The notes below the pieces were generated by a model. That model was not told the origin of the DNA, ran no database searches, and was given only the letters and a program-made list of their open reading frames with translations. Source: Sclerotinia nivalis (lineage: Eukaryota > Ascomycota > Leotiomycetes > Helotiales > Sclerotiniaceae). Taken from it: a stretch of 64,000 bases of DNA. Positions within the stretch are counted from its first letter, which is position 1. Each line of letters opens with the position of its first letter. This document shows positions 21,196-33,198 of this stretch, piece by piece. The DNA is taken from contig JAPEIS010000011.1 in the NCBI GenBank assembly GCA_029531795.1, positions 496,001-560,000 of the forward strand. The letters are read 5' to 3'. A program made the translations under genes and the position numbers.

Positions 21196-21948
21196 TGCAA
21201 TTATGATGTTGTGCGGGTAGCAAGCGTAACTTGATGATTGATGAGCTAAAAACATAACGATCATGGTGATGTAGAGGGATCGGAAGGCGAATGGAGGCAA
21301 ATATAGGATATGGAGTTTGGGATTCTTGACATGGCGAATGGTTTGATCATGGCCTTCTGCGAGACTTTCTTTGAGCAATGTATATTTTTGGGATACTGAT
21401 CCTCGGTCTTTAAATTACAAGGACTATATATCATTTCGAATATGAAGAATTTTACACAGATGCCAATATTGGCACATATCGATACAGGTTTGGTGAAGTT
21501 CCTCACTAGTGAGATCTTCAATACTTTGGTTTCGTCAACAGCGCCGTTTTACTCATTTCTGTCTTTCACTGTGATCAAGGATTGGTGGGCAGGGAATGGA
21601 CATCTTTCTAGTGAAAAGAAATTGATCGGACAAGCACAAGAAGTACGAAGTCAATTACATTGATGATAGATCTCTAGATCAGATCTCCAAAACCAAGCAA
21701 GAGAACCAAATGACACCATTCCTTTAACAATATTTATTGCACACCAACATAAATTCCAACCCCACTTACAATACCAAAAGACAGCATACATAACATCCAC
21801 CAAACCAAAAATCCAACGCCACTCTCATCCTCACTCAAAACCTCCATCTCGCCCCAGAGTCCTACGATAAGCACCCATAACATCCAAATCGGCAATGTCA
21901 TCAACCAAATCCCTCTTTCCCTCTTCATCTCGCAACGATTCTCGCCTT
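21196..21948. other. Convergent intergenic with one doubtful small ORF
   Basis: An ATG-initiated 73-codon ORF at 21442-21663 (+) has fairly protein-like composition (FLTSEIFNTLVSS, IKDWWAGNGHL) but no recognised family and no splice support. I leave it uncalled. The rest is 3' flank of the convergent ankyrin and Thr/Gly-rich genes. Confidence 0.35.
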
Positions 21949-22747
21949 TCACAACCACAACACACCCAAACTGCCCATCAATGCCAAAGTGGCAATCGTT
22001 TTCAATCCCATGTTTCCTCTGTCCTTTCCACTTCCAGAGCTGGAAGTTGTACTACTAGCAGTGCTTGCGCTGTCCGTTGCAGTTCCTGTTGTGGTAGGTC
22101 CTCCAGTTCCTCCGGTTCCTCCAGTTTCCCCAGTCTCGGCAGCTTGCCCTCCCGTTTCGGTGGGATCACCGGTGGTGGTTGTGGTTGCGGAAGCGAATCG
22201 AGCGCAGGGGTTGGTGACTTGTTGATCGGTTGCTGTGGCGCTGAAGGCTGTTAAGCTACGGGAAAGTTCTTTTGTTTGTTTGTTAGTTTACTCTATTAGT
22301 CGTTCTTTTCCTTCTATTCTTGTTGCGTTTGATTTGTGTGAACTCGCTCACGGGAGAATGGGAAAGTTGTATGAAATGTAACTCACCATCTAAATTCAAA
22401 CAAGCTGGTGCATTACTGCTATAACAATCTCCAACGCTAGTGGCAAATGCGCTGAGGGAACCACAGCATGGTTCGTCGAAATCGGCGGTTTGAGTTGCGC
22501 ATGCGGGGAGTCCAGTGCCTGTGATGGGACATTTGGAGTCGAGGGACATGAAGGATGACTGATTGGAAGGGGTTAGTAAATGGATTCTTCTTAAGAGAAC
22601 AGAGTATGGATAAATGACAAGATGGTAACATACGATAGGACAGCCCAAAACGGTTTGACCCGCAATATCACTAGGAACAAATGTTGGGAAAAGTCCCCCT
22701 CCATCGGTGACACCGCCAATGTTTGAAGTTGTAGTTGTTGTAGTCAT
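21949..22747 (-). CDS. Thr/Gly-rich Cys protein with GPI-like C-terminus
   Basis: Three exons, 22747-22634, 22558-22387 and 22247-21949, encode 194 residues. The middle part has paired cysteines (CPITGTGLPACATQTADFDEPCC in part, then a CY..CL pair and NPCA). Next is a Thr/Gly/Ser stretch with TGG repeats, a small-residue site (SSSGSGKD) and a C-terminal hydrophobic tail (TIATLALMGSLGVLWL) ending at the stop, as in GPI-anchored wall proteins. The N-terminus, however, is MTTTTTTSNIGG with no signal peptide, and no upstream Met is in frame before a stop. Either a leader exon is missed, or the protein is tail-anchored. Exon 3 must use the AACAG acceptor at 22248, since the earlier CGTAG would create an immediate stop. 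Confidence 0.65.
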
Positions 22748-23197
22748 TGTTACGGAGATTTCTTGATGTGCTTCGAATTGTCTTTAGCCATGTACATGCG
22801 GGAGGGAAACATAATCATGGGCTTTTATCTGCTGGATGATTTATTACATTCCTGTCGAGATATGTGTGGAATTTAAATGTAGCAAGGGAGGCGAACGCGT
22901 CGGAATTTTTCCTGACATCACAGTCACGCCGATGTTTAGGAATTGGAAATATGACCAAGTTTTAAAAAAGCCATTCATTGTTCCCGGGTATTCGGTAGAT
23001 TACTCTTGTTGAAGCCAACGGAATGGAAATCCCTCCGTCATAAGAGAGGATTTCTTCATCTTAATTGTCAAACTCAAACCTCAACATTAAATGAAGTAAA
23101 GAGATTCAAATCCAAAGAGTCAATAAACTCTCAAATACTATTATAAAGGATTAAGGCCATTATAATGAGTAAAAACTCCCTTAGGGTCATATTTTTT
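22748..23197. other. Intergenic
   Basis: Promoter of the Thr/Gly-rich gene and 3' flank of the FAD-oxidase pseudogene. No gene seen. Confidence 0.5.
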
Positions 23198-24889
23198 CTA
23201 CAAAGCACGTAGTCTTCCCAATTTCCTCTCCGTATACCAAGATTCCGGACCTTCATCGCCGTGGGCAAAATTTACAAACACATCTTTCGTAACTGATCCT
23301 GATATCTTATATAATTTCTCTCGAACGGTAGTTCCGAGCTCGTTAGCAGCTGCTTCATATGTGGGATCGGGAAAGCGACGTCGAAATGGCTGAGGATTGT
23401 GTTAGTTAATAAGCATTAGCGATTTGAATGGCCTCAAAACCTGCCTTACATGTATGCAACAACGTCTCGGAAAGCAAAGGCAGCTTTACTCTCTGCGACT
23501 GAAGCCATCATTTCGGTTCCATATTGGACCATAGCGAAAATGGCAAATTGTAGCGCTGGTACTCGCTTGTAGGTTTGATCAAGGTAGTTGGTCACGTCGA
23601 CCAAAGGGGGCACATGAAGGGAGTAGAGATTGTTACCGAAGACACTGTGAGAGTGATTCTTAATGCAACCATAGGAATCGACGCCAATGCGAGACTCGGC
23701 TTCGATATGATTCCATGGAATCTTGGTGATGTTCTGTTGCAACTTGGGAATGTCTTGGAAAGGCTTGATCAATTTCTTGCCTTCCTCGAGTGGGCTAGCC
23801 CAGATACAGTTCAGGGCGAAGTAAGTCTGTGGAAGGTCAACACACAACTTCATAACTCTAATTCTTCGAAGCAACTTACAGCATTGGTAGTTTTATTTCA
23901 CCCAATACCAAGATCGAACGATAAACCAACCGGTTGGTCATATTCGAATTTTTTCAACGTCCCCTAAATCGTCGCACTATATGAAGCCGAGTATCTCAAA
24001 TCAGCATTCATGGCATACCCCCCATTACTCGCGTTATAAATCCTATAAGTCGCTTGCGTGATAATTCCATAGTTGAACCCAGCTCCTTTCAAACCCCAGA
24101 AAAGATCGGGATATTGTGTAGCACTGACGGTAATTAGATCGCCTCTGCCGGTGACCATTCTTACTGAGAGGAGAGAATCGGCTATTAGTCCATGCTTACT
24201 GCTGTAAGCTCCAATGCCTCCACCAAGTGTTGCGCCGATTGCACCAACGCAAGTACAGGATCCGATGGCTGGAGATACGTTAAGGAGTGATCTGTATATT
24301 ATGAGTGTAATACTAACGAAGTTCCTTCCCCGCATCTTGAAGTGGTCCCGTAATATCTCTGAAATGAATCGAATCACCTCCCGTCATCGTATTAGCATCC
24401 TTATCAATCGCAACCGAATTGAAATTAGCCAAATCAATTTCAACACCTGCTTTGATTTCTTTCATCGTAGTCGTGTATCCATGGCCTCCTCCCGTTCCCA
24501 GGAAATCAATACGGTGGAGACTGAGATATCTAACCTAGTGCCATATTCAGTATTAGTGAATAGATACTGGGCTACAACAGTGACAACTTACGGCAATCTC
24601 AATATCAGTCTCTAAAACAGGCTTGATTCCTACAACGTATGTAAGAGCACCATACGCATTCCAGCGCGGAGTAACCTCCTGGGAAAAATTACCATCGGTG
24701 GCGAGAAAAACGCCAGAGCCAGGACGTAGGGCCCCCTTGAAGTAATTGTAAATTTGTTGGGGTGTTTGCGCAGCCAATTCAGTTGACTGGTTAGCTAGCT
24801 ATTTGATCACCTAAGATATTTGGAATAGCGGGAATAGTTGTCGCGAGTCCGAGTAGCGTCAATGACTTCGTGAGTCCAAATTGCTTCAT
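23198..24889 (-). pseudogene. FAD-linked (BBE/PCMH-type) oxidase, disabled
   Basis: The minus strand reads as a secreted VAO-family flavoenzyme. There is a signal peptide (LTLLGLATTIPAIPNIL), the PCMH FAD-binding core with GTGGGHGYTTT, the Cys motif GSCTCVGAIGATLGGGIG, DLFWGLKGAGFNYGI, and the BBE C-terminus (FVNFAHGDEGPESWY). These secreted oxidases act on small molecules or oligosaccharides. Four lesions break it. One extra base near 24795-24803 shifts the frame between signal peptide and domain, and only 24 nt separate donor-like and acceptor-like sites, too short for an intron. In-frame TAG lies at 23966-23964 and in-frame TGA at 23900-23898, with family-like sequence on either side. One base is missing in a CCC run near 23368-23371. 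Introns are otherwise intact, with donors at 24591, 23879 and 23449. The end is at 23198. Separate assembly errors are unlikely to explain four lesions. Confidence 0.8.
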
Positions 24890-27572
24890 TGCGATGAATG
24901 AATAGGGATAAGATAGGGATTAACTTGGGAGTGGTTAGTTATAGAAAGAATCCTTTTTATATTCTCCCCCTGAAGCCTCACATTCGCCGAGATATGATAG
25001 AATGTAAACGAAATAGGCAAGCTTTGCCCTAATTCGGCATATATTTACTCTATTGTGCGAGCTGTGGATTTTTCGGCGACGCTCAAAGGTAATTGCAACT
25101 TCGAAACGGGATATATATGCCCATCATGTACTGGATTTTGCCTCAGAACTCCATATCCTTACTCAGGATTTCCAATCTAACCAACACGATGTGAAGCAAA
25201 CGCAACGACGCTAGGTAAAATACAACAATAAACCCCTCATCGGACAAAATAAACCACACGCTCATATTCATCTTCCTAGCTGAAGAGTACCGCATGAAAA
25301 CACAGAGTGGAGATTCGAGATTTTTCCGGAATATTGACACTGGATTTTAAGTCAATTTTCCGTGTACTTATGTTTGATTTGACGGGGCACAAGTCAAATT
25401 TCTTTATTTCGAGAGCGCTAATCCCAGTGTACGGAAAGTGCCTGCGTTTAAAATATAGTTCTAATGTGGTGTTTGAGTTGGTGTAATAGTTGGGTAAATG
25501 GATACGATCGTGACAGATTGGTGTTATGGGGTATGTCTCGCATTTTCTATTTTCTACACAACATGATGAGATTTTGGGGCAGCCAGGGAGCTTTGAAGTA
25601 CTACGGTAGTAGGTAGCTCGGCAGTAGATGATGCTGCATCATGGTGTGGAGTTTGCACGAGAAGGTTTGCTATAGCAAATACACATTAATGGTTCGTTGA
25701 TTGCAATATTTTTAGTACTTGTGGATTTCGAACAAAATGATTTTATAAGAAAGTCTTTTGTGCCTGCTTGGGCACGGGAATGCATGGGTACTGGAATATA
25801 TGTTTGCGTGAAGGGGATGGCTTGATTGCTTTGGGGTTAACTGTATTCTTTTTGGCTTGAAACACGCGTGATGTGGTTTCATCGGGCATTTTATGTTTGT
25901 TCCTGGGCGTTGCGGGACATGAATAGAGCATTGCAAAAGATGAGTCAGTACTGGATATCCCATGAAAGCATTCTCATATCTTTACTGAAGGTCTCTCATA
26001 TCTTTACTGAAGGTCATCATTGGTACTTCATATTGTTTTCGTTATCGTTGAGTTAATCTTTCCTCGATTAGATGAAGACATAGATGTGATCTGCCCTCCC
26101 CTATAGCCAGAGCGTATCGAAATAACCCCGCTCCGCTGCTAAAGTGGTAGGTGTTGCGAGACAGACTCAGCTCTACTTACTATTATTGTGGTAAAATGTG
26201 AGCCGCGAAGGAAGTGCAAATGTATTAAATACACATAAGTTATGAGATGTACTGTCCTTATGAGGAGTTTTACATTGATGTCTCTAAGGAGAAGACTAGC
26301 TCCGAAGCAACGAGTCACGTATAGCATATTTCATTCTGTTCGGTGGACTTTTGATTGGAGCTATACCAAACAGACAAGACGGATGTCGAGATGGTCGCTG
26401 ATAGATTCGTTCCGTATCCAAAAAGGGGAGCAAAGGTATTCGTATCGTCATTCGTAAATGAAAAAGGGAAGTTGATTATGAGATCTTCCACATAGATTGC
26501 TTTGGGGTCAAACTTATGGTGAACTTACGTCCGCTGTAACATGAATGCATCTATTAGTGTCGAATTCTCACGTTCTCATACTATGAACTCGGTATTACCG
26601 ACAGATTCCGCATGAACCTGCAAAATAGAATGAGCCAAACTGTAAAAACTGTCAAAAGTACCAATAGGCGTTCCTTTGCAGCGATATATATGAGAGCCTA
26701 AAGAAGACGCGTCCCAGGGTGTTCTTAGCGCGTTGTTTCAGCGCTTGCTAGCCCGAAGCTTACTTAATTCACCCCTCTCCCTACTAAACAACAAATTTTC
26801 CAGTCGGCCGAATGCGATTTAGATTGAGTGCTCTTGGTCCTCGGAGACATTTACAAGAGCAGACATGACCAAGTGGTATATATCTGAATCATATCATTGT
26901 GTAGTCTCGATGATATGCGTGTAAGTGTAGCTCTGCGCACATTGCTGCTGTGCTACATATTCCACACGATTATCGAGTCATTTCTCATCTCTATACACAA
27001 ATGTTTCCAGTGCCCCGTGGAACTTTTTCGGAGAGATCATCATGGTTTTATACTGGCCGCCAAGGAACAGTGGTCTATCCGGGAACTTTAAACGTAGTCC
27101 TTAAAATGTTTCAATATTGAATTTTTTTTTTAATTTGAATGGATATATTCGAAGGACTTATAAGGACTTATAAGCTCTATGAATATATATTAGTTTTGCC
27201 AAAAAGTCGAAAGATCTCATACAAAGCTGAAAGCCCGCCCACACGGATAAATAAGAATTTTGGCTACAATAGCCGAGGATAAATTGCGGGGTGCTTTAGT
27301 TCCGGAAATTTAGATGGCTAATGTACTGCATGATCTCGGTCTCTGATATGGGTTTCCGATGAAATTTCTATATCTCTTCCAATGGGGATATTGCAAGAAG
27401 AGATTGTGGATTCCTTCGTGGAAAATATGATACAAAGGGACTGTCAAGTGGCGATCAAACTTAGCCTGTATTTCTCCGCATACCAAGGCCTAGCTATATA
27501 TATGTAGTTTATGGCATCGTTCACAAGTCGATGTGTATGGTGAATGTTGACCTCTTCTAGACTCAATTCAAC
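24890..27572. other. 2.7-kb gene-poor region
   Basis: AT-rich DNA without a supportable gene. It contains a 21-bp direct duplication near 25972-26013 (CTCATATCTTTACTGAAGG twice) and a ten-bp one (AAGGACTTAT) near 27154. TATATATA at 27497-27504 is well placed to serve the esterase at 27573. Confidence 0.5.
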
Positions 27573-28517
27573 ATGCTGTTTTCCACCCTATCTCGTAGAG
27601 CTCTGCTCGCCCTTGCTACTACCATCTTTACAATACCTACCGCTTTAGCGGCTGCCAACGATCTAACTCTTGTCTCCGATTTCGGCTACAATCCCTCAAA
27701 TGTCACAATGTATCTCTATGTTCCAACCAAACTTGCACCCAACCCACCGATATTCGTCAATCCACATTGGTGTCACGGTACAGCTCAGGCTGCATTCTCG
27801 GGCACCCAATTCGCAACCCTAGCAGACACTTACGGCTACATAATGATTTTTCCCAATTCTCCAAATGCGGCGGATCAATGTTGGGACGTCTCGTCCGATG
27901 CGACACTTACTCACAATGGCGGAGGAGATTCTTTGGCCATCGTCAATATGGTCAAATATGTCCTCGCTACCTACAAAGCCGATCCTAATCGCGTCTTTTC
28001 CATGGGCACATCCTCGGGAGCAATGATGACCAACGTACTTCTAGGCGTCTATCCTGATGTCTTCGCCGCTGGGTCCGCGTGGGCAGGTGTAGCATTAGGA
28101 TGTTTTGCAGCCAATAGTAGTGCCGTAGATCTTTGGTCAAATGATTGCGCAACAGGTCAGATCATCAAGACAGGCTCGCAATGGAAGAGCATCGTCCAAG
28201 CTGCATATCCTGGCTACAAAGGATTCAGACCCAAGATGTGGGTCTTACATGGTACAGATGATACGACACTTTATCCTCAAAATCTTCAGGAGGAAATCAA
28301 GGAGTGGACGACCGTGCTGGCTCAATCTACTACTCCTCTGACAACGAGATTGAACTGGCCGGACGCAAATTGGACTACGTGGGATTATGGATCGAAATTT
28401 AGAGCTACGAGTGCGGCAGGTGTAACGCATAATATTCCTACAAACGAAAGTGTCGTTATTGATTATTTCGATTTGAAATGTCGGGGCTATTCATGTTACT
28501 CAAGAATTAAGGCATAA
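27573..28517 (+). CDS. Secreted CE1 esterase (acetylxylan/feruloyl esterase type), CBM1 lost
   Basis: A 314-residue single-exon protein with a signal peptide (LLALATTIFTIPTALA). It has the CE1/PHB-depolymerase fold motifs: oxyanion region NPHWCHGTAQAAF, PNSPNAADQCWDV, nucleophile GTSSG with Ser147, acid-side HGTDDTTLYP, and the late histidine motif THNIPTNESVVIDYF. Such enzymes remove acetyl or feruloyl groups from plant xylan outside the cell. The frame ends soon after the catalytic domain with an atypical CRGYSCYSRIKA tail. A cellulose-binding module relic follows in another frame, so the protein now lacks the CBM1 that related enzymes carry. The catalytic part appears intact and it is probably still made. 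Confidence 0.85.
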   Translation: MLFSTLSRRALLALATTIFTIPTALAAANDLTLVSDFGYNPSNVTMYLYVPTKLAPNPPIFVNPHWCHGTAQAAFSGTQFATLADTYGYIMIFPNSPNAADQCWDVSSDATLTHNGGGDSLAIVNMVKYVLATYKADPNRVFSMGTSSGAMMTNVLLGVYPDVFAAGSAWAGVALGCFAANSSAVDLWSNDCATGQIIKTGSQWKSIVQAAYPGYKGFRPKMWVLHGTDDTTLYPQNLQEEIKEWTTVLAQSTTPLTTRLNWPDANWTTWDYGSKFRATSAAGVTHNIPTNESVVIDYFDLKCRGYSCYSRIKA

Positions 28518-28648
28518 GCTACGGTGGGATGTATGGGTAGTGTGGAGATCCGGGTTATAGTGGACCGATGCAATGTGCGGATGGCAGTTATTGTAGTAAA
28601 CATGAGCAATTCTTACCGATTTGTGACAACAGATTGTGGGGAAAATGA
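28517..28648 (+). pseudogene. Relic of a family 1 carbohydrate-binding module
   Basis: In the +1 frame relative to the esterase, codons 28517-28648 read GGMYG, a TAG stop (28538-28540), CGDPGYSGPMQCADG and SYCSKHEQFLPIC. This is the CBM1 pattern (YGQCGG-GYSGP-C--G--C-----YYSQC), with the usual Gln codon after YG turned into TAG. The Ser/Thr linker is missing. A frameshift before 28517 and the TAG both block fusion to the esterase. Confidence 0.8.
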
Positions 28649-28998
28649 GTCTGTCAAGAAACAGCAGTGGGCTCATTTGGACAATGTGTGTGGAATAAAT
28701 CATGAAGTATCTAAACAAAATGTGTGATGAGATCCCAACGACAGAGGCATAGAATAGAATCAAACACAAGGGATATTGGAGACCTCAGAAACAATACTTG
28801 CTTGGTCCAACACCAAATGAAACAAAACTGATATCCCACGCCAAATAAACCCTATCGATAGACCCCTAATTCGTAATGTAGTAACTCCTTACACAGCATC
28901 TCCAGTTTGAGCGAATTAGCCATCGCAATAACCCCTCGCTGAAAAGAATTCAAACGCACAAATAAACCTTCCTCCAAAAGCACTTCTTCCACACTTCC
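28649..28998. other. Convergent intergenic
   Basis: 3' flanks of the esterase and of the small gene at 28999. No further gene seen. Confidence 0.5.
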
Positions 28999-29549
28999 TC
29001 ATTGTCGTCTCTCTATATAAACATTTGCTTTCCTCTCCCTATAACCAGGTGGCGTATTATTACTCTGTGGGCCGGGCGTCGGTCTCTCCGCACCGACAAA
29101 CTTCCTAGACAACAAACAAGTCATTCAGCTTTGTATCTCCTTAACATCCCATCCCATATACATATGCAGGATCCAACTTCATTCTGAAACATATTCCAAT
29201 GGGTCCTAACCGTCATCCAAAATCTCACTCACCAATTAGCAAACTCCCGGTTCATCATCACCGTCAATTTATCTATAACAATACTTTTCAGATTGCTCTT
29301 GCCGACAACTCCACTGGTAGGAACATCTGTAACTAAACCCCGACGATTGGAATTGTGGAAATGTCGAACATAGGGTAGGCCATAGCGGGCGTGATCACTG
29401 GTGTCAATTAAGGCTGCATATCGAATGATCAAACAACGGACCTCTGCTGATGGGGGAGGAGGAGGAGGATTTAAACTTGGTGGTAATCGATGTGTGAGTT
29501 CGGATGAACGGTGGGGGTTCTGATTGTGATGGGAGCGGTGACCTGGCAT
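28999..29549 (-). CDS. Hypothetical 140-residue basic protein, two exons
   Basis: Exons 29549-29233 and 29104-28999 with a 128-nt intron (GTGAGT donor, CTAG acceptor) join in frame: NREFANW continues into KFVGAERPTPG. The N-terminal ~35 residues are His/Pro/Ser-rich with a poly-Pro run. The middle has a compact segment (VRCLIIRYAALIDTSDHARYG, in part) and SNLKSIVIDKLTVMMN. The C-terminus is basic (GYRERKANVYIERRQ). I do not recognise a family. The perfect splice fit and continued coding character in exon 2 support a real gene. A TATATATA box lies about 160 bases upstream. Confidence 0.6.
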
Positions 29550-30961
29550 GTTGAGGCTTTACGAAAAGATATGATGGCAAAAGGACTTGGGTAGTTTTCC
29601 TGGATAAGATAATTTCCGATGTTGGGATGTTCTAGAATTTGTATGATGTGTAACAAGAAGAAGTATACGATCACATATGAGGACTCTAGAGAATTAAGGA
29701 AGGTATATATATTTCTAATTCCACAGCCTTACACGTAAGCCTGTGCCCTCAAAATGCAGCTTCTGCCACCACTGGATATAATTGATTCAGCATAAAACAG
29801 ATCGTGAAATGCGCTAGAGAACGAAAAATAAGATCGAGAATGTTGCTTATGAAGAACGTTGCACATGTGTATCAATAATTATGCCTCTCCGTCTGCCTTA
29901 TGATCCTCCTCGACATATCTATTCGATAAGAAATGACCAAGAAATGAGTCGACCCACTCGGTGACCTGAGTTGTGGGGGCTAGTTGGTACAAAAGATAGT
30001 TTATCCCGCTAGTGCTTACCCAAAATTGAATTCATCCTTGATAAATTCAACATATGTTTTGTCTTTGTGTGAGGCTGAATATATACACTGATACAAGGAA
30101 TTTTCTTGGAAAGAAAGTGTTGGTATCACTCTGGTGATACTATTCGCATAATACTATTATAGTATTGTATTGATTCTTGATTGCTACACTGTGAAAAGAG
30201 GGGGCTATCTATATTGAAGGGGAAGGGGTTAGAGTTCGCTAGTAATACGGCTCATTGTGAGGTTGGTCACATGATATACCGACAGTTTCAAAGAGTTTGA
30301 ATATTTTAATCATATTGAATGTCCCAAATAAATTCAGGAATCCAAAAGCTTCTCATTGTTGGACTGCAGTCCACTATTGGATACCCTGATGTCATTGGTA
30401 TGGTATGGTATAGTATAGTATGATCTAGGTTGTCTGTAGTGTCCAAAGAAGAAAAGGAAAAAGTTTTCAAAAGAGAAATGGACAATACCTATACTTAGTC
30501 ACATGTCAATGTAAACTACACTAGTTCATCACTCTCCTCAAGTCCCCTTCATCGATAGAGCACATACCCATATCAATAACATTGAGCCGATATATCTTCA
30601 TTACGGTTCATCTGAAAAATATGATTTTTGGATATATGAAAAGTCTCGAACTCAAGCTTTCATATCAATATAACATCATATGGGATTTCTTTCTTATATA
30701 TCTAATAATATCACATCAAAGTTATAACCTTGAAGTCATTGAATGCATACAAGGAAGGGAGATTTCGAGTACCTTGGGGATTTGATGCGGGGCATAGGCG
30801 GGGAATAGTCGATCACGGAAAAGTGCCGAAGCTATGTACTATTCCGGGTTAGCTTCCTGTCCTGCATTCAGGTACAACAACAGCATTACATCATTAGAGA
30901 TAAGGAATATTAAGTTCAAATGACATCAATTATGATGAACAAATATCAAACTGGTGGAACA

Positions 30962-31034
30962 AATGTCTCAGTGACATGAATTTGAGATATATCCATAAGT
31001 AGAGCTTTGCTATTAATTTCAATACGCTTCATAA
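30962..31034 (+). repeat. Degenerate direct repeat, copy A
   Basis: Matches copy B at 33503-33567 over most of its length (AATGTCTCAGTGACATGAAT versus AATGTCTTAGTGTCACTGAA, then TTTGAGAT, AGAGCT, TGCTATTA, TTTCA, ACACTTCAT-type words), with one ~9-bp indel. Same orientation as copy B. Confidence 0.7.
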
Positions 31035-31245
31035 TGTTCGTATACAGGAAGTCAGCCACTGGGCCTATTCTGACGCCGTATCATCTATTAATTCGCATTC
31101 AATCTCCGGAAATTGGCCAGCTTAGGCGTAAACTTGGTCAGTAGTCAAGTCAAGTAGTATAGTGATATTACCGAGGCTGGCAACGACTCTCGTATCAAAA
31201 CCCCCAAAATAGATTCTATCTTTTTTTTGAATGATTGAATTTCTT

Positions 31246-31370
31246 TAAATTATTCAAATCTTTTGAATATTTCAAGTCTTTTAAATAATTCAAATCCTTT
31301 GAATATTTCTAGTCTTTTGAATATTTTAAGTCTTTTAAATAATTCAACTTTTATAAATAATTCACTTCAA
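31246..31370. repeat. AT-rich 17-bp minisatellite
   Basis: About seven imperfect units of the type AAATAATTCAAATCTTT and GAATATTTCAAGTCTTT alternate. A shorter related stretch (ATCGTTTGAGATATTC, ATTTGATATATCC) is found at about 33855-33920, beyond the M28 gene. Confidence 0.75.
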
Positions 31371-31607
31371 CCTGCGAGCAAACGAACTGGCTCTAGATGA
31401 GATAAAGGATTATTTTGATTATTCTGCTTATGAAAAACAAGTGTCTCTTGTTTGTGAACTGGCGTGCGTAATCGAGCGCTAAGTAAAAATGAAATTCGAT
31501 ACGCCCTTGAAGGACATCAGATGTACTAAAAATTACACAAATCTAGAACCCCAAATCTAGAACCCCCAAACCCTTATATCCCTTACAAATGTACAGAAAA
31601 ACATTAA

Positions 31608-33198
31608 TTACATGACTAACTCCGGACCATGATATTTGGTCTCTTCCTTCGCACTTGTTTTAGCAGCACTAATGCTTTCCAAAGTTCTCTTTGGGAACCC
31701 CTCAAAAGAAGTGGCATAAGTAGCGACCGAATGAGCGATGAGCTTAGTGTTTATTAACCAAGCATCAGGAGCAAGATTTTCAATGTCATCACAGAGTTGG
31801 TGGTAACAAGGGTCAAACCAATCTCCGGCTTTGCCGCCAAACATTTCAGCTTCCTCAGCAGTCTTCACACCTTCAGCACCGGTTGCAATTCCACCACCTG
31901 GAATGCCATTCTTGATGAAGGCATCGTAGTCGCTTCGGCCGTCGAACGGGATATATGTATAGTTAAGATCATGAGCTTCGTACCACTCTGTATACAAATT
32001 TCTCAAGGCCTCAGACCCCGATGGATTGACAGCATCGGTGGCATTGTACACTTGATAGGCAAAGTTGGGGGAAGCCATCATATCGTAGTCCATGAACAGT
32101 CTAATTTTCAAGTTCTCCTCGTCGGAAAGTTGGGAAACGTAGTAATCTGAGCCGAGAAGTCCCTCCTCTTCACCTGCCCACCACGCGAACCTAACGCAAT
32201 TGTTGACTTCATAATTGACCAATTGAGTGGCAACCTCAAGCAGAGACAAGCTACCAGATCCATCATCGTTAATGCCTGGTCCTTCCACAACACTGTCCGA
32301 ATGCCCCCCCAACATTACGCAGTTATCTTGATCCCCTCCTTTCGTCTGAGCTACGATATTTGTGGTCTCAATAGCCTGAACCACTGCATCAATATATGCG
32401 GATCCATCGACAGGCTTTCCTTTTTGTAATTTCTTGATGTGTGGAGCTGCTTCGTCGTCCGATATACCAAAAGTGGCAACATGATGTTCGTCTGGTGATC
32501 CCAAGGTACCCCCAAGGGCTCCGTGAGCATTGTTATAGATCACTGCAGCAATAGCACCTGCTTTACCGGCATTCGCAGATTTATCCCCGAATGCACAGGT
32601 TCCGCGGCGAATCAAAGCTATAGACCCTTTAACATCTGCGGAATAATCCGATTCATTGCAGCCGTCATTGTCAACCAATACTAATGGACCAAGAAGTGCA
32701 TCCTTCTTATATGTTGGAGGTGTGAGACTCATGGGAATAGCAGTCTCAGGGACGGCATCACCAAGTACTAGTCGATACTCAAAAACATTGCCCATTACTG
32801 CCGGGAATGTTTGGTTGGAGATATCATAGTAGTCACCGAGGGACGCGATGGAAGAATAAATATAATCAATCGTTGATGTATGACCTGTTACGGAGAATGA
32901 GTCAACAAAGGTTCCACGCGGCCTGGAAGATTCGAAGTAAATGGGACATACCTTGAGATCCTATAACTCTGGTGGGGTGGTTATATTCATGGACACCTTC
33001 CTCAGCGATTTTATATAGCTGATGAGCTCGTTTGAGAAGATTCTCTGTCTTTATGTCGTTTTGAAGAGAAGAAGAGTTGATCAATGATTTGGTCTTAGTA
33101 CTGATAAGAGATTGAGAGCCTTGTTCTTTCAAAGGCTGCTGAATGATTGAGCTTGTAGCTAAAGATGCCGCAGCAAGAAAGAGAGTTGAGCGTAACAT
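31608..33198 (-). CDS. Secreted M28 aminopeptidase (Lap2-like)
   Basis: Exons 33198-32952 and 32884-31608 with a 67-nt intron encode 507 residues. A signal peptide (LFLAAASLATSS) is followed by a propeptide, a PA (protease-associated) domain at ~145-245 (GPLVLVDNDGCNESDYSADV, ALIRRGTCAFGDKSANA) inserted ahead of the metallopeptidase core, and the M28 zinc ligands in order: His277 (GGHSDSV), Asp289 (GINDDGSG), Glu pair ~322 (WAGEEEGLLGSD), Asp348 and His444 (DPCYHQLCD). This is the Lap2/vacuolar aminopeptidase Y-type arrangement; the enzyme removes N-terminal residues from extracellular peptides using two zinc ions. All ligands are present and the length is normal. It is flanked by degenerate direct repeats. 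Confidence 0.92.

Larger units (their letters stand above)
29550..31607. other. 2-kb AT-rich gene-poor region
   Basis: No supported gene. Contains repeat copy A at 30962-31034 and an AT-rich minisatellite at 31246-31370, both discussed separately. Confidence 0.5.

Noticed and set aside
31246..31370. CRISPR-like array
   Set aside because: Units of ~17 bp without unique spacers, AT-rich and degenerate in a eukaryotic genome; a minisatellite.
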